Below, in pieces: positions 1 to 10,169 of a DNA stretch of 64,000 nt. The stretch lies in NCBI RefSeq assembly GCF_001641265.1, contig NW_020167523.1, positions 310,001 through 374,000 of the forward strand, given 5' to 3'. The notes under the pieces are model-generated. The model saw only the letters and a list, made by a program, of their open reading frames with translations. It did no database searches and was not told the DNA's origin. How positions within the stretch are numbered: the first letter of the stretch is position 1; every line of letters begins with the position of its first letter. The position numbers and the translations under genes were made by a program. Source of the stretch: Pseudogymnoascus destructans. Its lineage: Eukaryota > Ascomycota > Leotiomycetes > Thelebolales > Thelebolaceae.

Positions 1-206
1 TAGCAATAAATTGGTATTGAATTCTAAATCTTTACCGCCATAGCGAATGAACGCCAGTATCAAATCTAAGTACTGTCTCTCAACCTCCCACGTCAACGTC
101 TCAGGGCCGCACTCCTATATAAACTGGCCCCAGCTTTCAAACAGCCTCCGTAACTACGCCGTGTACCAGCCACAAGCCGCTGCATTTGCTCCATTAAATC
201 TCCCGC

Positions 207-1934
207 CTACGCCACGCGATTCAAATCGTTTGCCTTCGCCGCCGCCCGCTGGCAAGCGTGATCATACTGGATACTCACCAGACTAACCACCAGTGCTGCC
301 AATCCTGAAAACAGCGTAACCACGTAAGCGTTGCGGTAACACTCGAGGCCCAGGTCGCACACACGGTCGCCATCTTTACCGATGACACTATGGGCGTCGA
401 ATATGACGCCGTAGAATAGATTGAAGATGTTCCCGGACAGAACGGGTGCGAGGGTCATGAAGCCCCAATTCGTAGATAAGCCGTGGATGCCAAACACCTC
501 CGCGACGATCGAGGGGAAGACGCCGAAGAGGAACCCATACGCCAGACCGCAGAGAGAAGAGACGAGGAATATATAGTGTGGGTCTCTGATGGTTATGGCG
601 AGGAGCTGTGCGATCGTGAAGATGGCTGAGGCTATGGTGAGGCACCACGTGCGGCTTGCCTGAAGGCGTCGGACAAGGACGTCGGACCCAACGCCGCTGA
701 GGAGGCGGCCGAAAAAGCTGCATATGGAGAGGATGGAGACATGCATTGCCCGGCGCTTGGTGATGTAGGTAGGGTCGGTGTCGGGGTCATAGTGGCGCCA
801 CAGCGCGGTTGCGTCGTTGCCGATATTGCTACGTCGGATGTTAGGGATGTGTAGTTGCGGATGGAGGTAGGGGGGACTTACTTAATGGTCATCAAGCCGA
901 TGCCGGAGAGGAGGCCCATGAGCGCGAAGAGGAACCAGAATTTGGTGTTCATGAATAGGCGTAGGCCACGGATATCTCCTTCTAAGTCGTCACGAATCGA
1001 GGCATTCGATGATAGCAACGAGGACGTCTCGCTGATCTTGATCGGGACGGTGACCGGTGCGGCGGCACCGGACTCTGAAGTGGTTTCCAATGAGGATATG
1101 TTTGATATAGAAATGAGGCAAAGGGAAATACAACGTACCAGGTTCCATAGACGCACCTCGGTTCGCGTGTTTCGTCTCTTGGGATCGAGTGGGGATCAAG
1201 GGATTGGAATCCGTGCTTGAAGGGGTATCGCTCGTGGGAATCGAAGAATATGCCGAATGTGGGTAGATATGCATGAAGAAGAACGAGACAAAGATTATAC
1301 CTGACGTTCCAGCAGCAAGGAGGAGCAGGAAGTTGCCTGTATTACCTTCGAAGGCAAGCTGGGCAAAGGCAGAGAAGAAGAAGGCGCTGAGGCCGAATGC
1401 AGCCAGGGGGAATGCCGTAGCCGTCCCACGGTGGTGAGGCCAGTTGAGCGCGGAGACTTTCACGGCAGCTGCAAATGCACTGCAGCTTCCGAATCCCGTA
1501 CATACTGCATAGAAACACAGCGCAGCCAGCGACCCCTCCCCGCTCACATATGCTTGTCGAAGAGGGAAGTAGCCCACTCCCAGCAACAGAGCGCCGGCTA
1601 GAACAGCAAGTCGAGGTCCCTTATTGTCGACACATATTCCAACTGGTATGCCCATAGCGTACATTCCCATATTGGCGGAAGTGCCCTAGATATTTTAGTT
1701 TAGAGTCCATAGATGCGCAGTTCAGAGCCTTACGATCATGTTGCTTTCTGTCGAGGAGAGCTTGAGTTTCTCCGCAAACTGGGGACCCCACGCCGAATAG
1801 GCATACTATTTGAGTCAGCTTAAGCAACTAGACAGGTCCGTAGAACCTACGTTTGTCCCGCAAGCAATGGATATGGCTGTAGCAGCGATGCTGGACACAA
1901 CTCGCGCCCTCGTCAGGGACTTTTCAGAGGCCAT
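207..1934 (-). CDS. mch1: MFS transporter, MCH1-like (nodulin-like/monocarboxylate transporter family)
   Basis: Predicted membrane transporter of the major facilitator superfamily, closest to the fungal Mch1 monocarboxylate-transporter-like group; the substrate is not established. I read five exons: 1851-1934, 1734-1805, 1139-1685, 882-1074 and 207-828, giving 505 residues in one frame. The first exon starts MASEKSLTRARVV and runs into a hydrophobic helix. Early motifs YAYSAWGPQF and NMGMYAMGIPVG are typical of the nodulin-like half. A charged, Ser-rich central loop (residues ~190-270) separates two hydrophobic halves, the second containing GRLLSGVGSD and FGVFPSIVAEVFG. Donors are GTAGGT, GTAAGG, GTACGT and GTAAGT. 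Family assignment is firm; vacuolar location is known for yeast Mch1 and only inferred here. Confidence 0.88.
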
Positions 1935-2295
1935 TGCGGGCTAATTCGATGCTAATAGTTGCCGGTAAAATTACGAGGCCATGTAGTTGATCAATGCCGT
2001 GCTCACAGAGTCGTCGGCAGCTTCTTTTATATCAGCATGCTGAACACTGGATTGGTGGAACGTTGCAGTTGATTGTGATCTGTAACAAATTTGGCCTTAT
2101 CGTGTATTACGCGATAAGGACATGGTAATCTAGCCCAATACGGCTAGTATATGCGGAGCCGCGATGTCATCGAGCAGGCCGCGTGGACGAGACCCTTCGT
2201 CGGCGCTTCCTCAAACCACAACCACGATCGTGCGAGTAAACACAAACTCATAACTGTACTGCTTTCCGCCAGGCTCTATAGCATACTGCGGGAAG

Positions 2296-3848
2296 ATGGG
2301 TGCTCTATTATCTATCCCGCTGTTGGCGGTGCCCAGCATCGGCACTGTAAGTCGCAGCCTCCCGTGCGATGCCTCATCCTCTTGCTAACACCAGCACAGG
2401 TCCTAGGCTTCGCAGCTTCGTGTTGCGGCGCGGCGACTTGCTCAGCGATATGTAGCATGTGCGGTAAATGTGGCAACAGGTATGTGAATCTGAGATGTGA
2501 GGGGCTCTCATTAGGCAACTAACTATTGCTGAGTGTCGCCACACGTATCGCCTATGCTCTGATTCTTATGGTTAACTCGATCTTTGCCTGGATTATGCTC
2601 ACGCCGTGGGCGATAAACAAACTACAACATTTGACACCCGATTATATGACGATCAGCTGCCCGGAGGGCGCCTGCTATGGATGGGTTGCTGTCCACCGCA
2701 TCAACTTTGCGCTTGGGATTCTTCACTTGATGCTCGCATTACTCCTCCTTGGTGTCAGGTCTTCGAAGGACCAGCGAGCTGGTATTCAGAATGGATTCTG
2801 GGGCCCCAAGATCATTGCATGGCTTGCTCTGATTGTCCTGTCATTCCTCATCCCTGATGGGTTCTTCATGGTCTGGGGAAACTACATTGCATTTGCAGGC
2901 GCGATGCTATTCCTCCTACTCGGCCTCATCCTCTTGGTTGACCTGGCGCATACATGGGCAGAATACTGTCTATCTCAAATCGAGGAGCACGATTCGAAGG
3001 CATGGAGGGGTATTCTCATCGGATCCACTCTTGGCATGTATGCGATCTCGATCACAATGACCGTTGTGCAATACGTCTTCTTCGCTGGTGGGGGATGCTC
3101 TATGAACAAGGCCGCAATCACAATCAACCTGATTCTCCTGTTTGTTGTGTCGGCGATTTCGGTTCACCCTGGCATCCAAGACTACAATCCAAAGGCCGGA
3201 CTTGCGCAATCAGCCATGGTTGCTATCTATTGCACCTACCTCACCATGTCCGCAGTTTCTATGGAGCCTGACGACAAGCACTGCAACCCCCTTGTCAGAG
3301 GGGGACAGGCGACTAGAACTACCACAGTTGTCATTGGTGCTATTGTTACCATGCTTACTGTTGCGTACACAACCACCCGCGCCGCAACTCAAGGCATGGC
3401 ACTCGGTGGCTCAACCCAAAGCATTAGACTCCCAGATGACGAGCACGGACTTATCACCACGCAACCTGACAGCCGCCGTGAAATGCGCGCTGCTGCTCTC
3501 CGCCAAGCTGTGGCTGAAGGCAGTCTCCCCGCCGATGCACTCCTAGACGACGACAGCGACGACGAGAGTGACACTGGGCGCACGGGCAAGGATGATGAGC
3601 GCGGCGCGACTCAGTACAACTACTCCCTCTTTCACATCATTTTCTTCCTCGCAACGGCCTGGGTCGCGACGTTGCTTACTATGAATTTTGAGGAGGACTC
3701 GTCAGAGGATGGCCTCGACTTCGTGCCGGTGGGGAGGACGTACTGGGCTAGCTGGGTGAAGATTGTGAGTGCGTGGGTGTGCTATGGTATCTACACGTGG
3801 ACTCTGGTAGCGCCAGTGGTTCTTCCTGATCGTTTTGAATTCTCGTGA
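2296..3848 (+). CDS. tms1: TMS1/SERINC-family membrane protein
   Basis: Integral membrane protein of the Serinc/TMS1 family, linked in other eukaryotes to serine incorporation into membrane lipids or lipid scrambling. Exons 2296-2346, 2400-2479 and 2534-3848 give 481 residues. The start MGALLSIPLLAVPSIG and the Cys-rich ASCCGAATCSAICSMCGKC segment are hallmark N-terminal features and fix both short 5' exons. About ten hydrophobic helices follow, with an acidic loop near residue 365 (DDDSDDESDTG) and the family's aromatic C-terminal end. Introns are 53-54 nt with GTAAGT and GTATGT donors. It is divergently placed from the MFS gene, with about 360 bp between start codons. Confidence 0.92.
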
Positions 3849-4403
3849 GAAGCTGGTGGGTAGGCGTTGGCGTGCTGCGCGCTGTACATAGTAGTTTTTC
3901 ATACCGCATTGGTTTATGTAGATACAATCGCGAGTGGAGCCTTAATAGCAGTCTTGAGGACTATAATCTGAAAGGAAATCTTTTGCCTAGTAATAAGCAA
4001 TACCTTCCTCCAATTTCTAGTGCCTTGCAGTGTGTCTATAAACATCGCCTTTTTAATATCGGATGCCCCCTTTAAAAGGGATCAAGTCGGTTGTTGCTAT
4101 ATTCTTGGTGCGCTCTAAGTTCAAGAAGACAACGCTGCCAGCATCTATTCCCACCAGTGTTCGGCGGATCGTATCCGGATCTGATCCTGAGCCCTCACGG
4201 GTAATATCATGATCCGTGTGAGGTCTGACAGATAGATACGGGTTATATCCGGATCTTCAGGATAATGAGGCTTAAAATATAAAAATAGAATAGATAAAAT
4301 AACTTATATAACTACTCTTCCCCCTCGTCATTAGCGTCCGCGGCTTCACTTTCTTCAACCTCTAGTATATGACCCCAATCTTGTAAACAGAGTAAATATT
4401 GAA
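3849..4403. other. Gene-free, AT-rich transition into the transposon block
   Basis: Contains the 3' flank of the TMS1 gene and then AT-rich DNA with small repeats of atccggatc type around 4165-4260. I see no gene and no recognisable 5' LTR for the retroelement that follows. Confidence 0.6.
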
Positions 4404-4667
4404 GTGTCTCAGGAGAGAGCCTGTAGCCAAGCTCAGAGACAGGCTGCACTTCAAATCCAAAAGCAGATGATAGAGGATTATGAACATGTCACCCAGCTTT
4501 ACAATACTATCCTACAGAAGAGTCAAGACAAGAAGGCGACATATGATGGCAATATCAGCCAGCTTCAAGAGATTATCCAAGCTCATGAGAAGACAATGGC
4601 AGGACAAGCTGCTGTTGTGAAATACCTCGAAAACGAGAAATCAAAAGGCAGCACCACTTGCAATGGA

Positions 4668-5033
4668 TGTAAGGCTGCCTGTCCCTCAGTGACGGAAAGG
4701 ATCTGAGTCGGGCAGGTTATGGTCACATGATGGGTCCGACTCGGCTAACCTGCCTTCACTCTCACCATGTGACTGTAACTTGTCCGACTCAGGTACCTTC
4801 CGTCACTGAGGGAGAGGGACCCCGTTGGGCCAATCCCCTTAAGTACCCGAAACGGGTCCGACTCGGCTAACCTGCCTTAACTTTCGGGTACTTAAGGAGA
4901 TTGACCCAACGGGGGTTCCTCTCTTCATCTTTTTTGTATCCTTCGTAGTAGACCTATAGGATAGCATCCGTTTAGCCTCCGATGCGCACTCTCATATGCT
5001 ATTACTGTGAGCTGGGTGCCCTGTGTCCTTACA
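4668..5033 (+). mobile_element. Solo LTR-like insertion, family X copy 1 (TSD ATGGA)
   Basis: A 366-bp insertion with ends TGTAAGG...CCTTACA, inside gag. The 5 bases before it (4663-4667) and after it (5034-5038) are both ATGGA. Joining across one ATGGA restores the gag frame. The outer part is built from two large inverted repeats (separate entry). A shorter copy lies inverted at 6500-6746. Confidence 0.85.
4683..4914. repeat. Two adjacent long palindromes inside family X copy 1
   Basis: First palindrome: perfect 15-bp arms at 4683-4697 and 4798-4812 (starting ccctcagtgacgg). Second: 33-bp arms with about two mismatches at 4820-4852 and 4882-4914 (starting ccccgttggg). The two loops share the motif gggtccgactcggctaacc. 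They could fold as hairpins in RNA or cruciforms in DNA. Confidence 0.85.
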
Positions 5034-5317
5034 ATGGAGGATCCTACCAGAAGTCAACTAAGATCCCAGATCCTCCTATCCTTACTCATGAGATTGAACC
5101 AGCTTTTGAAGACTGGGTTGTGAAGATCCGACTAAAGCTAGAAGCCAACACTTATCACTTCCCAAATGGCAAGATGCAGATGAGTTACCTACAAAGCAGA
5201 CTAGGAGGACTCGCAGTTCGCCATGTGAACCCAAGGCTTCGCATTACCTTACCAAACATGCTTCAGTCAGCAGAAGAAATCCTCCAACTCCTCAAGAAAA
5301 GTGTTTAGTGACCCTAA

Positions 5318-5878
5318 TGTTACGACGGAACAAGAAGGCTGGCCAACTACAGGACAGGAAGGAGGGAGGTCGCATGAGACCGGCCCTGGTACCTGGAGGG
5401 GCAGCGGGGAATAGTAGTTCCGAAAGTATCACGTGATGGACTCGCAGGATGATGAGAAGAGTCCTAAGAGTCCAGGACTCCGAGGACTCGAGTGAGTTCC
5501 CAGGAGTCCACTAGGCACGTGATGGACTCGCAGGATGATGAGAAGAGTCCTAAGAGTCCAGGACTCCGAGGACTCGAGTGAGTTCCCAGGAGTCCACTAG
5601 GCACGTGATGGACTCGCAGGATGATGAGAAGAGTCCTAAGAGTCCAGGACTCCGAGGACTCGAGTGAGTTCCCAAGAGTCCACTAGGCACGACGCCACTA
5701 TATAAGTAGATAGTATTTCCTTAGATAGGAGCTTCGTGCTCAACTCAATACAGTATTTGTTATATACTAGTAACGTGTTACTTGAAGCCTTTGTGTCTGA
5801 TCCCCTGCCTCCTCTGATAAGTAAACCTTTACGCAAGAGAACCTCTGTGTCTTCTATCGTTTAGAAGTCAGCGTTACA
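5318..5878 (+). mobile_element. Solo LTR, family A (TSD CCTAA)
   Basis: A 561-bp LTR with ends TGTTACGA...GCGTTACA and a perfect duplication CCTAA at 5313-5317 and 5879-5883. It interrupts the gag core, and the frame resumes after the second CCTAA. The 5' half (U3) carries three 86-bp direct repeats. A TATA-like tataagtag at 5700 precedes the conserved downstream part, which is shared with the LTRs at 6807-7252 and 9559-9937. Confidence 0.9.
5430..5687 (+). repeat. Three tandem 86-bp repeats in the U3 of LTR A
   Basis: Copies begin at 5430, 5516 and 5602, each starting cacgtgatggactcgcagg and ending near ccactagg. They are nearly identical; the third differs by one base in cccaagagtcc. Each unit holds a CACGTG E-box-like site and several (a)ggactc/gagtcc inverted motifs. 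They lie just upstream of the TATA-like box, in the position of a promoter or enhancer array. Confidence 0.93.
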
Positions 5879-6079
5879 CCTAATAGAAGACACACCGATT
5901 AAACTGAGTACCGCAAGCTATACCAGGGCAAGAATACCTTCGCAACATTCTGGGCTGAATTTCAGAGACTCACAGCAGAGCTGGATTACTCAGAGAAGAC
6001 CTTGCTCGATGACCTCCAATTCAAGATCAACCAAGGCATGCAGAAAGTCTTAGTTGCCGAAGTAGGAGCTACTACCCTT

Positions 6080-6311
6080 AGGGCGCCAGTTGGGTATTAT
6101 GAATTAAACTCAATCTAGAGAAGAAAGGAAAGAGAAGAGGAGCACTCGAGCAGTGGCTCGATCTATATACAGCTATTGTGGAGTGAATTCTCTTTAGCGA
6201 GACCAGTTCTGAGAATTCACTCCACAACTGAAAACTTCGCTCCAACCCCGGAAAGCTCCCCACACCCCTGAACCCCCACTCGAGCTGCAAGGCGCACTTG
6301 ATATCGTAACA
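6080..6311 (-). mobile_element. Unclassified insertion in gag, possibly a diverged LTR
   Basis: The gag frame stops making sense after ~6079 and resumes at ~6312 (CAGTTTCAAAAG...). The insert ends ATCGTAACA, so on the minus strand it would begin TGTTACGA like LTR A. Its other end is not clear and no perfect duplication is visible. It contains a hairpin with arms gtggagtgaattctc (6178-6192) and its complement (6211-6225). Boundaries are approximate. Confidence 0.5.
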
Positions 6312-6499
6312 CCTACATCAGTTTCAAAAGAAATGCATGCTTGTCAATCAGAATCTCCAGAGGATCCTCAAAATGGAGAAGAGGATGAAGCCGCAGACTT
6401 TCATTACCCAGAAGCCAAGTGGCCAGAACCCACATATTCCAACCGTTAATGAAGCAATCGTACCACAACAGAAGAAGCTTTACCGCCCCCCTCACCAGA

Positions 6500-6746
6500 T
6501 GTAAGGACATAGGGCACCCAGCTCATAGTAATAGCATATGAGAGTGCGAGTCAGAGACTAAACGGATGCTACCCTATAGGTCTACTACGAAGGATACAAA
6601 AAAGATGATGAGGAACCCCGTTGGGTCAATCCCCTTAAGTACCCGAAACGGTTCCGACTCAGCTAACCTGCCCTAACTCTCCCCACGTGCCCGTAACCTG
6701 CCCGACTTCGATCCTTTCCATCACTGAGGGTGGAGGCATCCTTACA
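6500..6746 (-). mobile_element. Solo LTR-like insertion, family X copy 2 (imperfect TSD)
   Basis: A 247-bp insertion with ends TGTAAGGA...TCCTTACA, in reverse orientation to the copy at 4668-5033 and lacking part of its palindromic section. Flanks are CCAGA (6495-6499) and CCAGG (6747-6751), one mismatch. Across it the gag frame continues towards the zinc knuckle. Confidence 0.78.
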
Positions 6747-6806
6747 CCAGGATCCTGAGAAGGTGTCACTTATGAAGCTAGGCAACTGCTTCCACTGCCA
6801 TGAAAG

Positions 6807-7252
6807 TGTAACGCTGACTTTTAAACGATAGAAGACACAGAGGTTTCTTGCGTAAGGTTGACGACAGAGGAGGCAGGGGATTAAACACAAAGGCTTCCAA
6901 GTAACACATTACAGTATTGGAAAGAATACTATATTGAGTTGAGCACGAAGCTCCTATCTAAGGAAATACTATCTACTTATATAGTGACATCGTGCCAAAG
7001 GGATATCAAGGATATTTTGGATAACAAATATCCATGATATCCTCTGCTATTCATGTGGGGTTGTGGCTGTAAGTGCTAGCCTTGTGACTCATAGGTGTAG
7101 GATATCGAGGATATTTTGGATAACAAATATCCATGATATCCTCTGCTATCCATCATGTGGTGTAAGTGCTAGCCTTGTGACTCACAGGTCATGTTACTGG
7201 AGCCTAGCCTCGCTAGCCCTGTAACCATGACGTCTTTACCGTAACTGTAACA
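6807..7252 (-). mobile_element. Solo LTR, family A/B relative (TSD GAAAG) splitting the zinc knuckle
   Basis: A 446-bp LTR with ends TGTAACGC...TGTAACA and a perfect duplication GAAAG at 6802-6806 and 7253-7257. Its first ~190 bp (the R/U5 side on the minus strand) match LTR A and LTR C, but its U3 differs: two ~95-bp repeats carrying ggatattttggataacaa and gtgctagccttgtgactca. It lies exactly inside the CCHC zinc knuckle of gag. Confidence 0.9.
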
Positions 7253-7900
7253 GAAAGCGGACACCGCACTCGTGACTGTCCTCAGAAGCAAAAGGGCAGA
7301 CTTGAGATCTCTTTCTCTAAGGAACCCACTCAGTACAATTCAGGAAAAGAATAGCCTCTAGCAAAGACATCGCTAGGCGATCAACAGCAAGAATTGCCTA
7401 ATCTGCTTTTACATTATCCCATTTTGATTATGACACTCCGTTCTTAGCTACTTGCAGAATAGGAAGAAATCAAATTGTCATGCAAGCCTTAATGGATAGT
7501 GGTGCAACAGGTGGAAGCTTTGTGAATGCTGATGACACAAAACGGATCTGCGAGATTGAAAACATCTATCCTATCCAGTTACTGAAACCAAAGAACATTG
7601 AAGGATTTAATGGAGCTACTGTCCCTCTGGTTACACATGCTATATACCCTCGACTACAAATTGGAGACCATGTTGAAAGCCTATGCGCTCTATTCATTAC
7701 CACTCTTGGGAAACATTCTATCATTCTTGGGAAAGCTTGGATGAAGCAAGATGGAGTCACACTTCATATGACCAAGTCATATTTACAGAAGGCCACTGCC
7801 AACACCCAATGCTACCAAACGCTTCAAAACAGCAGGAGGCAGCTTTATCTAACACTTGCACTGTTGCGATGATTGGAGCTGCACCATTCAATATGCTAAG

Positions 7901-8809
7901 TGTCATACTGACATTCGTTGCACTCAGTTTGCTATCAAACTCAAGAGCAAACTTAGAAATCTCCTCCTCAAACCTACAAGTCACTATACATATTTTGGCT
8001 TGTCACACCAACAACAAGAGCAATACTACTCAATGATTGCTACAACCCTCTATGATTCATTACACGTCATTGCTCCTTAGTTACTGGGCCGATATGACCA
8101 CATAGCATATCTCTACAACCCTCTATGATTCATTACATGACATCACTCCTTAGTTACTGAGCTAATACTACACATGACATATCTCTATCAACTAGAGGCC
8201 TAGGAACATAAACGATAGCTCCAAAAGCTTCTACGACCATCTATGATTCATTACACGTCATCGCTCCTTAGTTACCCACAAGATTGGTTAAGTTATGACA
8301 TAATTTGTCTATAGGGGTACTCTGACCTTGGACCTCCTTTCACTTCCTATAGGCTAGGAACCTAGGAGATGGTTCTATGGGATTCTCTTATGTTGACTAC
8401 AGTTACCAAGCCTGGTTAGTCATGGAAAGTCTTGGAAAATGAGAGAACTACACTCCTTTAGCATAAATAGGATTGCCCTTTCCTTAAGAAAGGGCAAGCA
8501 GACAATACAGTAAATCAACTATCACATACTTCTACATCTTTTCCAAGCTTCCAAGCATTGATCTTGTTACTCCTTGTTTCTGAAAAGTCAGTGAGGTGCT
8601 AACCTCTGACTTATCCCTGAGTTCTCAGACTAAACATTTGTTACAACTTGTCTAAACCACTCCACTACATCATACACCTGATTGCTGCATTGTGGAATAG
8701 TCTAAGCTACAACCCTTTGGCTCTGTTTCCTCAGACAGTGTGTTGTCTTAGTAAAATCACCCCTTCCTTGGGTGGCTAGATTCTCACATCTGGTGCACCC
8801 ACCATTACA
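7901..8809 (+). mobile_element. Solo LTR, family D (TSD CTAAG)
   Basis: A 909-bp LTR with ends TGTCATACTGAC...ACCATTACA and a perfect duplication CTAAG at 7896-7900 and 8810-8814. It separates protease from RT; the frame reconnects across one CTAAG. Other copies are at 24493-25402, 26363-27267 (inverted) and 47002-47897 (truncated). A cataaatagg box near 8462 suggests plus-strand sense. It has one copy of the 16-bp unit tatgacataatttgtc (~8295). Confidence 0.92.
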
Positions 8810-9558
8810 CTAAGGAAGCAGCAAGGGGCAGAAGTCTTTGCAGTATCTTTTAAAGACATACTAGAAGAACAAGCAAAAGAGGAGGTAAAGGAGATCGACC
8901 CAAAATCAATCCTCCCACTAGAGTTCCACGAATACCTTGACGTATTCTCAAAGCAGGCTGCAGATGAACTCCCACCTCACCGATATGCAGACCACCACAT
9001 CATCTTAGAACAACATTCGAAATTAGGGCACGCACCTCTCTACAATATGTCAAAAGAGAAGCTTGATCTTGTTAAGAAATATATTGAAGATAACTTATCA
9101 AAAGGATTCATTGAAGCTAGCAGGGCTCCCTTTACCTCTCCTGTTCTTTCCGTACGCAAACCAAGATTCTGCGTAGATTACCACAACTTAAATGCCATTA
9201 CAAGGAAAGACTCATACCCACTCCCTCTTATTGATGAGACACTTGCACAAATCATAGGGGCAAAATATCTTACAAAAATCGACATTCGTCATGCATTTAA
9301 TCGCATCCGCATGCAAACTGAAGAAGATGAAGATCTTGCTACCTTTAAGACGAGATTTGGATCATACAAGTATAAGGTCCTCCCTTTTGGTCTCACAAAT
9401 GGCCCTGCAACATTCCAGCGATATATGAACGAAACCCTTATAGAATACATAAACCAATTCGTTACAGCATATATGGATGATCTTCTCTCTATAGTGCAAG
9501 CCGCACTGAGCATACTCAGCATGTCCAATTGGTTTTGCAGGACCTCCGAGAAGCTGGG

Positions 9559-9937
9559 TGTAACACTGACTTCTAAACGATAGAAGACACAGAGGTTTCT
9601 TGCTTAAGGTTGACTTGACAGAGGAGGCAGGGGATTAGACACAAAGGCTTTCCAAGTAACATGTTACAGTATTGTAAAGAATACTATATTGAGTTGAGCA
9701 CGAAGCTCCTATCTAAGGAAATACTATCTACTTATATAGTGGCATCGTGCCAAAGGGATATCCGTGGATAACATGGATAACATAATATCCATGATATCCA
9801 ATGTTATCCATCACATGACATTCCGTGGATTGCCATGGATAACATGGATAACATAATATCCATGATATCCAATGTTATCCATTTCATGAGGTTGCAGCCG
9901 TAAGCGCTAGCCATAGCAGTAGCACTTAGCCGTAACA
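9559..9937 (-). mobile_element. Solo LTR, family A/C relative (TSD CTGGG)
   Basis: A 379-bp LTR with ends TGTAACAC...CGTAACA and a perfect duplication CTGGG at 9554-9558 and 9938-9942. The R/U5 part matches the LTRs at 5318 and 6807. Its U3 holds two copies of a palindrome-rich block containing catggataacataatatcc (9771-9880 region), unlike the other two. It lies at the end of the RT segment. Confidence 0.9.
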
Positions 9938-10169
9938 CTGGGCTACAAGCAGAAGCTACAGTGCAGTTACTACTCCGACATGTATGGAAACACCATGGCC
10001 TTCCAAATTCGATTATATCAGATAGAGGTCCCCAGTTCATTGCAGCAGTATGGAAAGTGCTATGTACGGTATGGAGAATTACAGCAAAACTATCAACAGC
10101 CTGTTTTTGTGGCTTAGTTTGCTTTGTACAACCCCCTACTTTCTCGCAAATCAGCTTTTAATTGTAGGT

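Larger units (their letters stand above)
4404..7330 (+). pseudogene. Ty3/gypsy gag remnant, split by five insertions
   Basis: The first block (4404-4667) is Gln/Lys-rich and probably coiled coil; its likely start codon now reads GTG. The next block begins at 5039 with IPDPPILTHEIEPAFEDW, a typical gag capsid entry, and continues after 5883 with FATFWAEFQRLTAELDYSE and after 6311 with KKCMLVNQNLQRI. The zinc knuckle has C-x2-C-x4-H-x4-C spacing (CFHC...GHRTRDC) and is divided between 6806 and 7253 by an inserted LTR. The gag is not functional. Confidence 0.8.
4404..10120 (+). mobile_element. Degenerate Ty3/gypsy retrotransposon, host of nested insertions
   Basis: The element underneath is a Ty3/gypsy gag-pol on the plus strand. 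Reading order is gag coiled N-terminus (from 4404), gag core (5035-6500 in pieces), CCHC zinc knuckle (split at 6806/7253), aspartic protease with DSGA (~7495), reverse transcriptase with YMDD (9472-9483), then directly an integrase fragment (HHGLPNSIISDRGPQFIA, ~9990-10040). RNase H and most of integrase are missing between RT and integrase. I see no flanking LTRs of its own. Seven insertions break the coding sequence (separate entries). Removing each well-bounded insertion plus one copy of its duplication reconnects the frame, which shows they hit a once-intact element. Confidence 0.85.
7340..10120 (+). pseudogene. Ty3/gypsy pol remnant (protease, RT, integrase fragment)
   Basis: The protease segment starts around 7430 with catalytic DSGA followed by hydrophobic-glycine signatures (IILGKAWM). 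After the LTR at 7901-8809 the frame resumes into the protease-RT linker (ILPLEFHEYLDVFSKQAADE) and then RT: FRVDYHNLN-like FCVDYHNLN, YPLPLIDE, LTKIDIRHAFNRIRM, FGLTNGPATFQRYMN and YMDDLL. A frameshift lies after YMDD near 9490. The frame then passes through LREAG into a second LTR (9559-9937), and beyond it jumps to integrase, so a deletion joins late RT to the integrase core near 9955. Confidence 0.82.

Noticed and set aside
5430..5687. CRISPR-like array from the three 86-bp repeats
   Set aside because: Direct repeats without spacers, inside a retrotransposon LTR of a eukaryote.
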